A stretch of DNA of 64,000 bases, taken from the NCBI GenBank assembly GCA_913775095.1, contig CAJYIW010000024.1, forward strand, positions 186,001-250,000, given 5' to 3'. This DNA comes from an uncultured Siphonobacter sp. GTDB taxonomy: Bacteria > Bacteroidota > Bacteroidia > Cytophagales > Spirosomataceae. Position 1 is the stretch's first letter. The number at the start of each line of letters is the position of its first letter. Below are positions 43,734 to 53,459 of the stretch, piece by piece. A model generated the notes under the pieces. It made no database searches and was not told the DNA's origin. It saw only the letters and a program-made list of their open reading frames with translations. Both the position numbers and the translations under genes were made by a program.

Positions 43734-46151
43734 ATGTTATCTAATTATCTCAAAATTGCCCTGCGTAACCTCTGGCGAAACAAGACCTATTCGGCCATTA
43801 ACCTTTTCGGTCTGGCCTTTGGTATTGCGACCTGTCTGCTCATCAGCTTCTATATTCTGGATGAGTTGAGTTACGATCGTTTTCTAACCAACGCCGACCG
43901 GGTCTACCGCATTAATTCGGACATCCGGTTCGGAGGGTCAGATACGCATACGTCCAATAGTTCGGCACCGATGGCGGCGGCCCTGGTTCAGAATTATCCT
44001 GAAATTGAAGCCGCTGCCCGTATCCTCAATCAGGCTCCCGGTATGATCTGGAAAGGATCGGAGAAAATTCAGGAAAAAGAAGTCTACGCCGACTCCAGCA
44101 TTTTTGAAGTTCTGGGCATTCCCCTGTTGTCCGGAAATCCGAAGACGGCACTCAATCAGCCGCATACGGTAGTCATTACCCGAAAAATGGCTTTAAAATA
44201 TTTCAATACCGTCGAAGCCGTCGGAAAGACCTTACGCGTCAATGATTCCCAGTATTACAAAGTGACTGGCGTGATTGAAGACTTTCCCTCCACTTCTCAC
44301 CTGAAAACCGATCTGTTTTTTAGCATGCTGGACAACGCCAACAGCAGGCAGGACTACTGGCTCAGTCATAATTTCTATACCTACCTGTTGCTCAAACCCG
44401 GCGTTTCTCCGAAAAAAGTAGAACAGCAGATTCAGCAGCTTTTCGTCCGTCGGGCGGGGCCATTCATTCAGCAGACGCTGGGCAAAAGTATGGCGGAACT
44501 GGAAGCGGCGGGCAGTTATCTGCGTTACTCGCTCATGCCCATTACCGACATTCACCTCTATTCGGACCGCGTGGATGAGATGAATCCACCGAGTAACATT
44601 CAGTACGTGTACATCTTTTCGGCGATTGCTCTTTTTATTCTGGTCATTGCCTGTATCAACTTCATGAACCTGGCAACGGCCCGCTCCGCTCACCGGGCGA
44701 AGGAAGTGGGCGTGCGGAAAGTATTGGGTTCGGGAAATGGAAATTTGATTGGCCAGTTTCTCACGGAATCCGTCTTATTGAGCCTGATGGCCTTTGCCAT
44801 TTCTTTACTGCTCGCCGAGCTAGCCTTGCCCGCTTTTAATAACCTGGCTGACAAACAGTTAACCCTAAACTTTTTCAAAGACTGGTACCTCTTTCCTGTC
44901 TTACTTCTTTTTGCTTTACTGGTGGGCGTACTGGCCGGTAGTTACCCCGCTTTTTACTTGTCTGCCTTTGAGCCGGCCAGGGTGCTGAAAGGAAAGTTAA
45001 CGACGGGTATGCGAAGCGGCTGGCTTCGGAGTTCACTGGTTGTTTTTCAGTTTTTTTCTTCGGTTTTCCTCATGATTTGCACGCTCGCCATTTATAACCA
45101 GCTCAAATTCATTCAAAAGGAAAAAGTAGGTTTCAACCGGGATCAGGTAGTCATGCTAAATGGCGTTTACGGACCCCAGGTTCAGGCCCTGAAAAACGAA
45201 ATTCTGCGAATTCCCGGGGTTCAGAGCGGCACCGTAACCGGGTACTTACCCATCCCCTCCTGGCGGGGCGATAATTCGTTTTTTCCGGAAGGAGAAGTCG
45301 TTCAGGAGCGAGCCGTCCAAATGCAGGAGTGGTACGTAGACACCGATTATACGAAAACACTGGGGCTGAAAATCATCGCCGGGCGTAACTTTTCGCCCGG
45401 AATGGCTACCGATTCTTCGGGTATTATTCTCAACGAAACGGCCGTCAAACTCTTTGGATATGCCAACCCGATCGGGAAGAAGATTTCGGCTATTGAAGAC
45501 ATGCAAACGGGCCAAACCCGGGAACTGACCGTCATTGGCGTCGTTAAGAATTTCAATTACGAATCCCTGCGGGAAAACGTCGGGGCTTTGTCTCTGCAAT
45601 TGAGTTCCAGACCAGCGGGCTGGGCCAATTTCAGACTTCAATCGAAGAATTTACCCGAAACGATGGGTCAGATTGAGCAGGTCTGGAAGAAACTCATGCC
45701 GGGCCAGCCCTTCCAGTCTCAGTTTATGGACGAAGCCTTTGATAACATCTATCGAAGCGAACAACGCATTGGTAATGTCTTTATGGCCTTCGCTATTACT
45801 GCCATCGTGATTGCCTGTCTGGGTTTGTTCGGGTTAGCGGCTTATTCCGCCGAGCGTCGCACCAAAGAAATTGGCGTTCGCAAAGTGCTGGGAGCTTCTG
45901 AAATTCAGCTCATTACTTTACTGTCCAGCGACTTTATTCGATTAATCGGAATTGCCTTCCTTATTGCCTCTCCCCTGGCCTGGTACGTCATGGATCAATG
46001 GCTGGAAGGTTTTGCCTACCGCATTACGCTGAACATCTGGCTATTCCTCCTGGCGGGTGGACTGGCTCTGGCCGTTGCCTTACTAACCGTTAGCAGTCAG
46101 GCCATTAAGGCTTCGCTAACCAATCCCGTCAGGAGTCTCAAAAGCGAATAA
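43734..46151 (+). CDS. FtsX-family ABC permease, paralog 2
   Basis: 805 residues. The start MLSNYLKIALRNLWRNKTYS is typical. Coupling loops are HRAKEVGVRKVLGSG (near 319) and RRTKEIGVRKVLGAS (near 707); the tail is NPVRSLKSE. It lies 119 bp after paralog 1 with no terminator seen, so it is probably in the same operon. The substrate-side periplasmic domains differ clearly from paralog 1, so the two may handle different cargo or form a heterodimer. Confidence 0.92.
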   Translation: MLSNYLKIALRNLWRNKTYSAINLFGLAFGIATCLLISFYILDELSYDRFLTNADRVYRINSDIRFGGSDTHTSNSSAPMAAALVQNYPEIEAAARILNQAPGMIWKGSEKIQEKEVYADSSIFEVLGIPLLSGNPKTALNQPHTVVITRKMALKYFNTVEAVGKTLRVNDSQYYKVTGVIEDFPSTSHLKTDLFFSMLDNANSRQDYWLSHNFYTYLLLKPGVSPKKVEQQIQQLFVRRAGPFIQQTLGKSMAELEAAGSYLRYSLMPITDIHLYSDRVDEMNPPSNIQYVYIFSAIALFILVIACINFMNLATARSAHRAKEVGVRKVLGSGNGNLIGQFLTESVLLSLMAFAISLLLAELALPAFNNLADKQLTLNFFKDWYLFPVLLLFALLVGVLAGSYPAFYLSAFEPARVLKGKLTTGMRSGWLRSSLVVFQFFSSVFLMICTLAIYNQLKFIQKEKVGFNRDQVVMLNGVYGPQVQALKNEILRIPGVQSGTVTGYLPIPSWRGDNSFFPEGEVVQERAVQMQEWYVDTDYTKTLGLKIIAGRNFSPGMATDSSGIILNETAVKLFGYANPIGKKISAIEDMQTGQTRELTVIGVVKNFNYESLRENVGALSLQLSSRPAGWANFRLQSKNLPETMGQIEQVWKKLMPGQPFQSQFMDEAFDNIYRSEQRIGNVFMAFAITAIVIACLGLFGLAAYSAERRTKEIGVRKVLGASEIQLITLLSSDFIRLIGIAFLIASPLAWYVMDQWLEGFAYRITLNIWLFLLAGGLALAVALLTVSSQAIKASLTNPVRSLKSE

Positions 46152-46210
46152 GGAATGTACAGACGTTCCATGGGGGCGTCTCGCATATTATGGACTGAAT
46201 CATCGTTTAC

Positions 46211-46246
46211 GGCGACTGACTCGGGTTATGACCTGAGTCAGTCGCC
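46211..46246. terminator. Long perfect hairpin between paralogs 2 and 3
   Basis: A 12-bp perfect stem, GGCGACTGACTC and complement, extends inward by a further GGT/ACC after one mismatch. No T run follows, so it may be a processing or stabilising hairpin rather than a terminator. Confidence 0.55.
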
Positions 46247-46276
46247 ACCAACCGGCGTTTCCACGTCATCTCATCT

Positions 46277-48715
46277 ATGCTTCGAAACTATATTCAAATC
46301 GCCCTGCGAACCCTCTGGAAAAACAAGGTTTTTTCACTGATCAACATCTTGGGTCTGGCCGTAGGAATGGCCTGTTGCCTGCTGATTTTACTGTACGTTC
46401 AGCACGAATTAAGCTACGATACTCACAACGATCGTTCGAAAGACCTGTATCGCTTAGTTACCGAATTCGTCACGGAGGCTAAAACCGAAAAAGCTCCCAC
46501 TTGTGCCGCACCGGTGGCGGCGGCGGTGAAAAACGAATTTCCGGAAGTAGAGGAAGTAACCCGGGTGTTCATTCCATTTTCGGAAGACAAGGCCATTTTT
46601 AAACGCATGGCTCGTGGTAAAGCCCAGCAAAGCTTTTATGAGTCCAAGGGGGCTTTCGCAGATCCTACCTTTTTCAATTTGTTCACTTATGAATTTCTGG
46701 AGGGCTCAACCAAACACGCCCTGGAACAGCCTAATTCCGTAGTCATTTCCGAAGAGATCGCCCGAAAGCTGTACGGCACTAATGCTGCTCTTAATCAGGT
46801 GATTCGCATCAGCAGCTCCAACGGGGATATGGACTTTAAAATCACGGGTGTCTTTCGTCCGGCTGGTCCTTCACACATAGACAGTCACTACTTTATGTCG
46901 CTAAGCAGCGGGGATATTGGCGAGTTTGTCCGTAACACGCAGGACTTTGCCAGCAACAATATGTTCTTTACCTACCTCAAACTCCGACCCGGCGTAGAGG
47001 CCAAAAGTCTGGAAGCCAAGTTTCCAGCCTTCATTGAGAAGTACATGGGTAAGGATTTAAAACGGGTGGCCTTCAAGAAAAATCAGTACCTGGAGTCCGT
47101 TCCCCGCATTCATTTGTACACTGATGCGGAGACGATCTTTAATAAGAAAGGTAACATTCAGTTTGTCTACATTCTGATTACCGTTGCCTTGTTTACGCTG
47201 GTGATTGCCTGCATTAATTTCATGAATCTCAGTACGGCCCGTTCCGGTAAGCGAGCGGCTGAAGTGGGGATTCGTAAGGTCATGGGAGCCGAAAAAGAAA
47301 CCCTGATCGGTCAGTTTCTGGGTGAATCCATGCTCATCAGTTTGATGGCTCTGGTCCTGGCTATTTTTCTGGTTGAAGTAAGCCTGCCGCTTTTCAACAG
47401 TATTGCCGGCACTGATTTAAGTATCTCGTTTACCAAAGATTATACCAAACTTTTTCTCTTTCTGGGGCTGGCTCTGATTACGGGCATACTGGCGGGTAGT
47501 TACCCGGCCTTTTACCTTTCTTCCTTCAATCCGGCTCAGGTACTGAAAAGTAAGGCCAGCAACAGCCTGGCGGCGATTAACCTTCGCAAGGCTCTGGTGG
47601 TCTTCCAGTTTGCCTTGTCCATTATCCTTATTTTGGGTTCGCTCGTGATCTGGCGGCAAATGGATTTTCTGCAACACCAGGATCTCGGTTTTGTGAAAGA
47701 TCAGCAACTCGTGATTCCCCTCCGCACCAATCTGGCCAAAGAGCATTATACGACGTTCAAGCAGGCCATTGAAAAGAATTCGGAGGTGGTTTCGGCAGCC
47801 GCAGCCACGAGTTACCCCGGTATTTTCGTAGCCGGCGACCAGACTTTTTACCGGGAAGGAAAAACGGTAGAAAACGGTGTTACCCTGCGGATGAATCACG
47901 TCAATTATGATTTCATGGAAACCATGGGCTTTCATAAAATCAGTGGCCGTTTCTTTTCACCCCAATTCCCGGCCGACACGGCCCAGCGGATCATCATTAA
48001 CGAGCATGCCGTGGCGAAACTGGGCTACACCCCCCAAAGTGTTCTTGGCAAAACACTGCACTGGAATGGATCAGAGGGGCGGCTGGACTATCAGGTAGTG
48101 GGGGTAGTCAAAGATTTTAATTTCGCTGGACTTCAGAAACCCATCGACAATTTTGGCTTCATTCTGGCTCCCTGGGGTTTGAACTATATGGTCGTTCGAA
48201 CGAATACGGCCAAGGTCAGCCGATTACTGACGTCTCTGGAAAATACCTGGAAGACCTTTAATCCGGAAGAGCCTTTCGAATACAGTTTTCTGGATCAGGA
48301 TTTCCAGCGAAACTACGAAACGGAGCAGAAAATGGGGACTCTTATCAGTTACTTTACCACCATTGCCATCCTCATTGCCTGCCTGGGCTTATACGGTCTG
48401 GCGGCATTCACGGCCGAACAGAAAATCAAGGAAATTGGGGTGCGTAAAGTCCTCGGGGCCAGCATTACCAACATTGTGGGTTTGCTCTCGCGTGACTTCA
48501 TGAAACTCGTCCTGATTGCCTACCTCATTGCCGTTCCCGCCAGCTGGTTTTTAATGGACCAATGGCTCCAGGAATTTGCTTACCGGACCGAGTTAAGCTG
48601 GTGGCTCTTCGCCGGAGCCGGGTTCATCGCCTTTTTGATTGCTCTCGCTACCGTCAGCAGTCAGACCATTCGGGCGGCCCTGGTTAATCCCGTCAAGAGT
48701 CTGAAAAGCGAATAA
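46277..48715 (+). CDS. FtsX-family ABC permease, paralog 3
   Basis: 812 residues. Coupling loops are SGKRAAEVGIRKVMGAE (near 323) and QKIKEIGVRKVLGAS (near 714); the tail is NPVKSLKSE. The N-terminal periplasmic region is distinctive (TEAKTEKAPTCAAPVAAAVK). It lies 125 bp after paralog 2, with a strong hairpin in the gap, so it may be expressed less than the genes before it. It is the last gene before the second predicted enhancer and sigma-54 promoter. Confidence 0.92.
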   Translation: MLRNYIQIALRTLWKNKVFSLINILGLAVGMACCLLILLYVQHELSYDTHNDRSKDLYRLVTEFVTEAKTEKAPTCAAPVAAAVKNEFPEVEEVTRVFIPFSEDKAIFKRMARGKAQQSFYESKGAFADPTFFNLFTYEFLEGSTKHALEQPNSVVISEEIARKLYGTNAALNQVIRISSSNGDMDFKITGVFRPAGPSHIDSHYFMSLSSGDIGEFVRNTQDFASNNMFFTYLKLRPGVEAKSLEAKFPAFIEKYMGKDLKRVAFKKNQYLESVPRIHLYTDAETIFNKKGNIQFVYILITVALFTLVIACINFMNLSTARSGKRAAEVGIRKVMGAEKETLIGQFLGESMLISLMALVLAIFLVEVSLPLFNSIAGTDLSISFTKDYTKLFLFLGLALITGILAGSYPAFYLSSFNPAQVLKSKASNSLAAINLRKALVVFQFALSIILILGSLVIWRQMDFLQHQDLGFVKDQQLVIPLRTNLAKEHYTTFKQAIEKNSEVVSAAAATSYPGIFVAGDQTFYREGKTVENGVTLRMNHVNYDFMETMGFHKISGRFFSPQFPADTAQRIIINEHAVAKLGYTPQSVLGKTLHWNGSEGRLDYQVVGVVKDFNFAGLQKPIDNFGFILAPWGLNYMVVRTNTAKVSRLLTSLENTWKTFNPEEPFEYSFLDQDFQRNYETEQKMGTLISYFTTIAILIACLGLYGLAAFTAEQKIKEIGVRKVLGASITNIVGLLSRDFMKLVLIAYLIAVPASWFLMDQWLQEFAYRTELSWWLFAGAGFIAFLIALATVSSQTIRAALVNPVKSLKSE

Positions 48716-48743
48716 ACGCTCTTCTCCAAACGTCGAGACGGCA

Positions 48744-48780
48744 TGTCCGGAATTGTACATAAACCGTTCAGTTTCGGACA
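48744..48780. promoter_or_regulatory. Predicted enhancer: tandem 16-bp palindromes, site B
   Basis: TGTCCGGAATTGTACA (48744-48759), 5 bp, then CGTTCAGTTTCGGACA (48765-48780). The outer half-sites fit TGTnCG and CGnACA exactly; the inner ones are looser. Same gap as sites A and C, and 54 bp before a TGGCATA element. Confidence 0.7.
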
Positions 48781-48834
48781 TTTATTTTTCATAATATACT
48801 AACAATCAATACATTAATAACCAAAGCATCACCT

Positions 48835-48849
48835 TGGCATACTTTTAAA
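48835..48849 (+). promoter_or_regulatory. Predicted sigma-54-like promoter of the small gene and paralog 4
   Basis: TGGCATACTTTTAAA keeps the -24 TGGCA. The -12 GC is not present, so the call rests on the match in position and -24 sequence to the other two loci. Confidence 0.5.
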
Positions 48850-48895
48850 ATGTAAAGTTTAACCTAATACAGTTACTTCATAACCAGCCGCACGT

Positions 48896-49189
48896 ATGTC
48901 ATACATTGCAATACCTCTGCCTTCTTTGCCCGGGAAACATGACATCGAAATTTCGGTGGTTATTAACGGACAAAAACAGGATTTGCATTACCGGGTCGAG
49001 CTGTTTCGCTGGGATGATTGCTCCACCCCTTCATTCAACCGGGTGGAATGCCTGCGGGAAATGCTGACGACCTACGATCAGGAATGGTCGCTGTATTACA
49101 TCGGTGCTCCCACGGACGATTTTGTCCCGATCACCTTCGTTAAAAAAGAAGAGTTAAGCCAGATGCGGGCTGTTACGCAACTCGCCTGA
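48896..49189 (+). CDS. Small protein of unknown function
   Basis: A 97-residue, soluble-looking protein with no signal peptide or membrane helix. It is rich in aromatic residues (RVELFRWDD, QEWSLYYIGAP) and has two cysteines about ten residues apart (DDCSTPSFNRVECLRE). I do not recognise a family. The gene is first after the second predicted sigma-54 promoter and ends 13 bp before permease paralog 4, so it is probably made together with that permease. It could be a cytoplasmic partner or regulator of the transporter; this is inference from position only. Confidence 0.75.
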   Translation: MSYIAIPLPSLPGKHDIEISVVINGQKQDLHYRVELFRWDDCSTPSFNRVECLREMLTTYDQEWSLYYIGAPTDDFVPITFVKKEELSQMRAVTQLA

Positions 49190-49202
49190 TACTTGCAATC
49201 CT

Positions 49203-51593
49203 ATGCTAAAAAATTATGTAAAGATCGCCTTTCGCAATCTGCTGAAGCATCGACTGTTCACGTTCATCAACCTCGCTGGATTATCCGTCGGGTTAGTTGC
49301 GTGCCTGCTCATTAGTCTCTACGTTCGTCATGAATTAGACTATGACACGTTTCATGAAAAAGGCGACCGGATTTACCGGATGGTAACGGATATCAAAACG
49401 CCTACGGAAACCCTTCCTTCCGACATTACCTCCGGCCCGATGGCCGGGCAGATGAAACAGCATTTACCTGAAATAGAGGCCTATACCCGCCTGTGGCCAC
49501 GAAATGCAGTGTTTGCGTACAAAGATCAGAAATTTCAGGAAAATGAGCTTTACATGGCTGATTCCACGCTTTTTGATGTCTTTACCTTCCCTCTTTTGAA
49601 GGGCGATGCCCGCACGGCTCTGAAAGCCCCTTTTAGTGTGGTATTAACTCAGAAAACGGCCCGGAAATATTTTGGCGAGCAGGACCCCATGGGGCAGACG
49701 TTGCGAATGGAAGGGCAGTTTCCGGTGAAGGTAACGGGCGTATTAAAAGACATTCCCGAGACCAGTCATATTCCTTTTGATCTGTTGCTGTCCATGTCTA
49801 CGCTGACCAAACACCTGCAACCCGGCCTGGACGACCAATGGAGCAATTTTGGTTTCTATTCGTACGTACTCCTGAAGCCACACACGAACGCAGGAGCCCT
49901 GGAAGCTAAGATTGACGGCGAATTGAATCGTCTGATTGGTAAGGATATGCTGAAAAATCAAATGCAGTACATGTTGCACCTTCAGCCCTTGCGGGACATT
50001 TACCTGAAATCGGATCGCGGAGCACCCCAACAGGGAAGTCTGAAGAATGTGTATATTTTCTCGGTTATCGCCGGATTCATTCTCATTCTGGCCTGCATCA
50101 ATTTTATTAACCTGACCATCGCCCGGGCCAGCGAACGGGCCAAGGAAGTGGGCGTACGAAAAGTAGTGGGAGCCGGACGGCAGCAGCTTACGTTCCAGTT
50201 CCTGAGTGAATACGTATTACTGAGTACGTTTGCGTTTGGGCTGGCCGTTTTGCTCTGTGAGTTACTGCTTCCCTACTTCAATGAGCTTTCCGGCAAAACG
50301 GTGCTCAACAGCACGTTCAGTAACCCGACGTTCTGGCTGATCCTGCTCGGACTGGCCTTACTCGTAGGCCTTCTGGCCGGACTATACCCAGCTCTGGTCT
50401 TATCGGGAATGAAAGCAATCACGGTGCTGAAAGGACGTTTTGCAACCAGCCGACAGGGCCTGGTTCTTCGAAAATCGCTGGTGGTTTTTCAGTTTGTTAT
50501 TTCGGTAAGTCTGATGGTTTGCACCTTTGTGGTCTACCATCAGTTGTCGTATATGCGTCGGCAGTCGCTCGGTTTCTCCAAGGATCAGATGCTGGTGCTG
50601 AACCTGAATGATTCGCAATACATGGCCCGGCACGGAGCTACGCTGAAAGCTCAGTTTTCAAAAATTCCGGGCGTGGAATCCGTGACGGAATCTTCTACCG
50701 TTCCCGGCAGCGGATTCATGGGAGCCTATACGCATCTGGAAAACCAGACGGGGGAGTTACAGGCCTCTAACATTGGGCTCTACTCGGTTGATTTTAACTT
50801 CTTCGATCAGTATCAGATTCCGCTCATCGCCGGACGAAGCTTTTCTACTAAATTTTCCACTGACTCTACGCAGGCATTGGTAGTCAATGAAGCCGTCGTT
50901 CGCAGTCTGGGCTATACGTCACCGGAACAAATCGTTGGCAAGAAATTTGATCAGTGGGGCCGAAAAGGAATGATCATCGGCGTAGTCAAAAACTTCCACG
51001 ATGAGTCTTTGCGGGCAGAAATCAGTCCGGCGACCTTCCGCATCAACCCGAATGAATTTCAGCAGATTTCCCTGAAAATTAAAGCTCAGCAGATTCCCCA
51101 AACACTGGCGGCAGTTGAGCAGCTCTGGAAACAGGCCGTTCCTGTACGACCTTTCGATTATTTCTTCATCGACCAGTCGTTCAACGATAAATACAAGGGC
51201 GAAGAGCAATTCGGCAAACTGTTTATTTACTTCGCCAGCATCGCCATTTTCATTGCCTGCCTGGGCCTGGTGGGACTCACTTCTTACGCTACCTTCCAGC
51301 GAACCAAGGAAATTGGCGTTCGGAAAGTGCTCGGAGCAAGTGCCTGGCAGGTGACGACGCTGCTTTCCATGGAATTTCTGAAACTGGTCTTCATCGCCGT
51401 TGTGATTGCCAGTCCCGTCGCCTGGTACGTCATGACCCGCTGGCTCGAAGACTTCCACTACCGAACCTCCATGCCGATCTGGGTATTCCCGCTGGCGGGT
51501 GTGCTGGCTCTGGGCATTGCTTTAGTAACGGTAAGTTCACTCACGATTAAAGCCGCCACGGCGAATCCGGTCAAGAGTTTAAAAACGGAATAA
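49203..51593 (+). CDS. FtsX-family ABC permease, paralog 4
   Basis: 796 residues. Coupling loops are ERAKEVGVRKVVGAG (near 310) and QRTKEIGVRKVLGAS (near 698); the tail is NPVKSLKTE. It forms a two-gene unit with the small protein upstream and ends at a good terminator, so unlike paralogs 2 and 3 it is independent of the ECF/HlyD operon, although it carries the same predicted enhancer pair. It has no ATPase of its own. Confidence 0.92.
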   Translation: MLKNYVKIAFRNLLKHRLFTFINLAGLSVGLVACLLISLYVRHELDYDTFHEKGDRIYRMVTDIKTPTETLPSDITSGPMAGQMKQHLPEIEAYTRLWPRNAVFAYKDQKFQENELYMADSTLFDVFTFPLLKGDARTALKAPFSVVLTQKTARKYFGEQDPMGQTLRMEGQFPVKVTGVLKDIPETSHIPFDLLLSMSTLTKHLQPGLDDQWSNFGFYSYVLLKPHTNAGALEAKIDGELNRLIGKDMLKNQMQYMLHLQPLRDIYLKSDRGAPQQGSLKNVYIFSVIAGFILILACINFINLTIARASERAKEVGVRKVVGAGRQQLTFQFLSEYVLLSTFAFGLAVLLCELLLPYFNELSGKTVLNSTFSNPTFWLILLGLALLVGLLAGLYPALVLSGMKAITVLKGRFATSRQGLVLRKSLVVFQFVISVSLMVCTFVVYHQLSYMRRQSLGFSKDQMLVLNLNDSQYMARHGATLKAQFSKIPGVESVTESSTVPGSGFMGAYTHLENQTGELQASNIGLYSVDFNFFDQYQIPLIAGRSFSTKFSTDSTQALVVNEAVVRSLGYTSPEQIVGKKFDQWGRKGMIIGVVKNFHDESLRAEISPATFRINPNEFQQISLKIKAQQIPQTLAAVEQLWKQAVPVRPFDYFFIDQSFNDKYKGEEQFGKLFIYFASIAIFIACLGLVGLTSYATFQRTKEIGVRKVLGASAWQVTTLLSMEFLKLVFIAVVIASPVAWYVMTRWLEDFHYRTSMPIWVFPLAGVLALGIALVTVSSLTIKAATANPVKSLKTE

Positions 51594-51597
51594 CCCC

Positions 51598-51628
51598 AAA
51601 CGCTGGTCCTCAGGGCCAGCGTTTTTTT
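51598..51628 (+). terminator. Terminator after permease paralog 4
   Basis: A 9-bp stem AAACGCTGG/CCAGCGTTT is followed by a run of seven T. Confidence 0.88.
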
Positions 51629-51739
51629 CTTAAGTCTCGTCAGAGGTTTGGAAAAGGTACTATTGCATTTCCGTCTTCGCTTAAAAATCGGCATCTTACG
51701 CCAACACTGGTAACGAACCCTTTACAGACCTCAGGACCC

Positions 51740-52597
51740 ATGGATCAGCGGATTATTAACCTCTTTGACGAATACACGCACAAGCCCCTTACCCGGCAGG
51801 ATTTTCTGGGAAAACTGGCTAAACTGACGGGTAGCATGACCGCCGCCCTGGCGATATTACCCCTGCTGGAAGTGAATTATGCCTACGCCACCACCATCGC
51901 CGAAGACGACCTGGACTTACTACTCGAAGACGTAACCTACCCCGGTGATGGCCTGGAGATGAAGACTTACGTGGCTCAGCCCAAAGCGGCGGGTAAGAGG
52001 GGCGTTGTTCTGGTTATTCACGAAAATCGGGGACTCAATCCCCACATCCGGGACGTGGCCCGACGCGTCGCGAAGGCGGGTTACATTGCCATTGCTCCCG
52101 ATGCCTTATCACCCTTCGGCGGTACGCCGGCCAATGAAGACGAAGCTCGCGGGCTCTTTGCCAAACTGGATAAGCAACAGAATCTTAATAACTTTCTAAA
52201 AGGCTTTGCCTATGGCAAATCCCTGAAAAACAGTAATGGCAAAACGGGATGCGTCGGGTTCTGCTGGGGCGGTGCCCTGTCGAACCAGCTGGCCATCCAT
52301 AACCCGGACCTGAAGGCCGCCGTGGCTTTTTATGGTCGGCAACCGGAGGCGAGTGAGGTTTCAAAAATCAAATCAGCGGTGCAGTTGCACTACGGCGGTC
52401 TGGACGAAGGGGTAAATAAAGGTATCCCCGCCTACGAAGAAGCTCTGAAAGCGAACCAAGTAACCTATGAACTCTACGTCTACGAAGGTGCCCAGCACGC
52501 GTTCAATAACGATACGGCTCCCACGCGTTACAACGAAGCGGCGGCCAAACTGGCCTGGGAACGCACGCTGAAGTTCTTTAAAGAGAATCTATCTTAA
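51740..52597 (+). CDS. Dienelactone hydrolase family protein
   Basis: A 285-residue alpha/beta hydrolase. The Cys-Asp-His triad typical of dienelactone hydrolases is visible: GFCWGGALSNQ (Cys nucleophile near 171), HYGGLDEGVNKG (Asp near 216) and YEGAQHAFNND (His near 249). The N-terminal 50 residues are an extra segment with a hydrophobic stretch (GSMTAALAILPLLEVNYAYA) that looks like an exported or Tat-like leader without the twin arginine, as in many members annotated as carboxymethylenebutenolidase. Natural substrate unknown. It is a single-gene unit between two hairpins. Confidence 0.9.
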   Translation: MDQRIINLFDEYTHKPLTRQDFLGKLAKLTGSMTAALAILPLLEVNYAYATTIAEDDLDLLLEDVTYPGDGLEMKTYVAQPKAAGKRGVVLVIHENRGLNPHIRDVARRVAKAGYIAIAPDALSPFGGTPANEDEARGLFAKLDKQQNLNNFLKGFAYGKSLKNSNGKTGCVGFCWGGALSNQLAIHNPDLKAAVAFYGRQPEASEVSKIKSAVQLHYGGLDEGVNKGIPAYEEALKANQVTYELYVYEGAQHAFNNDTAPTRYNEAAAKLAWERTLKFFKENLS

Positions 52598-52602
52598 TTG
52601 GT

Positions 52603-52635
52603 AACATCCCGAAAGTTATAAACTTTCGGGATGTT
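52603..52635 (+). terminator. Perfect hairpin after the dienelactone hydrolase gene
   Basis: Arms AACATCCCGAAAGTT and complement (15 bp, loop ATA) begin 5 bp after the stop codon. The T run is poor. Core bases match the palindrome at 34224-34254. Confidence 0.65.
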
Positions 52636-52653
52636 CATTGACCCCTACTACCT

Positions 52654-53235
52654 ATGAGAAAATTAGTACTCTTTCTTCCGCTGCTAACGTTCCTGTTAAC
52701 AGCCTCAAAACCCGAAAAAACGTATCCGGTTGGACAGATCAGGACGGATAAAGGTGAAATTCTTTTCTGGTTATACGATGAAACACCCCGGCACAAAGCC
52801 AGCTTTCTGAAACTGGCGAAACAGGGGTATTGGGATTCGTATACCTTCAACCGGGTGATTCCCAATTTCGTAGCTCAGGGGGGCTGCCCCGATACGCCCG
52901 AGGGGTTTTCAGGCTCGCCTTATTTACTCAAACCGGAATTTGTGAAAAGCATCCGTCACGTGTACGGGGCGGTTGGAGCCGGTCGGGACGATAACCCCGG
53001 CATGCTTTCGGCGGGCTGTCAGTTTTACATTGTGCAAAACAAAAACGGCCTCGCCCGGCTGGATGATAAATACACGGTCTACGGTCAGGTTTTCAAAGGC
53101 ATGGATGTCGTAGACGCCATCGTAAACGTCAAAAGAGACAGTACCGATACGCCTTTAACGCCCATTAAACTGGATGTAAATGTGATTAATCTGAGTGCTT
53201 CGGAGTTGAAGAAGCTGGGGTATGAGGTGAAGTAA
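52654..53235 (+). CDS. Cyclophilin-type peptidyl-prolyl isomerase, exported
   Basis: A 193-residue protein with a signal peptide (MRKLVLFLPLLTFLLTASKP) and a cyclophilin fold. The active-site segment is YTFNRVIPNFVAQGGCPD (near 65-82, Arg and Phe contact proline), and the MLSAGCQFYIVQNKNGLARLDDKYTVYGQVFKGMDVVD region covers the rest of the site; His replaced or shifted residues cannot be judged by eye. It likely helps fold exported proteins in the periplasm. A strong terminator follows at once. Confidence 0.92.
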   Translation: MRKLVLFLPLLTFLLTASKPEKTYPVGQIRTDKGEILFWLYDETPRHKASFLKLAKQGYWDSYTFNRVIPNFVAQGGCPDTPEGFSGSPYLLKPEFVKSIRHVYGAVGAGRDDNPGMLSAGCQFYIVQNKNGLARLDDKYTVYGQVFKGMDVVDAIVNVKRDSTDTPLTPIKLDVNVINLSASELKKLGYEVK

Positions 53236-53275
53236 AAAAGCGGGGTCAGAATTCAGATTCTGACCCCGCTTTTTT
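53235..53275 (+). terminator. Terminator after the cyclophilin gene
   Basis: An 18-bp perfect stem (AAAAAGCGGGGTCAGAAT and complement, loop TCAG) ends in six T and overlaps the last base of the stop codon. Confidence 0.93.
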
Positions 53276-53459
53276 AGGGAATTACCTGAAGAGAGATCCT
53301 CCTTGCCTACTCATTATCCTGTTGAGTTAAAAACGTACCCTCTGCTTTCCTACCGATTGACGCGAATTGAAGAGTACACCGATATTAGCCTGTCCTGCTG
53401 ACCCTACCTATTCCTAAATCTTTCTCTTACCTTACACATCAGTTACTGAAAAAGCCGCT

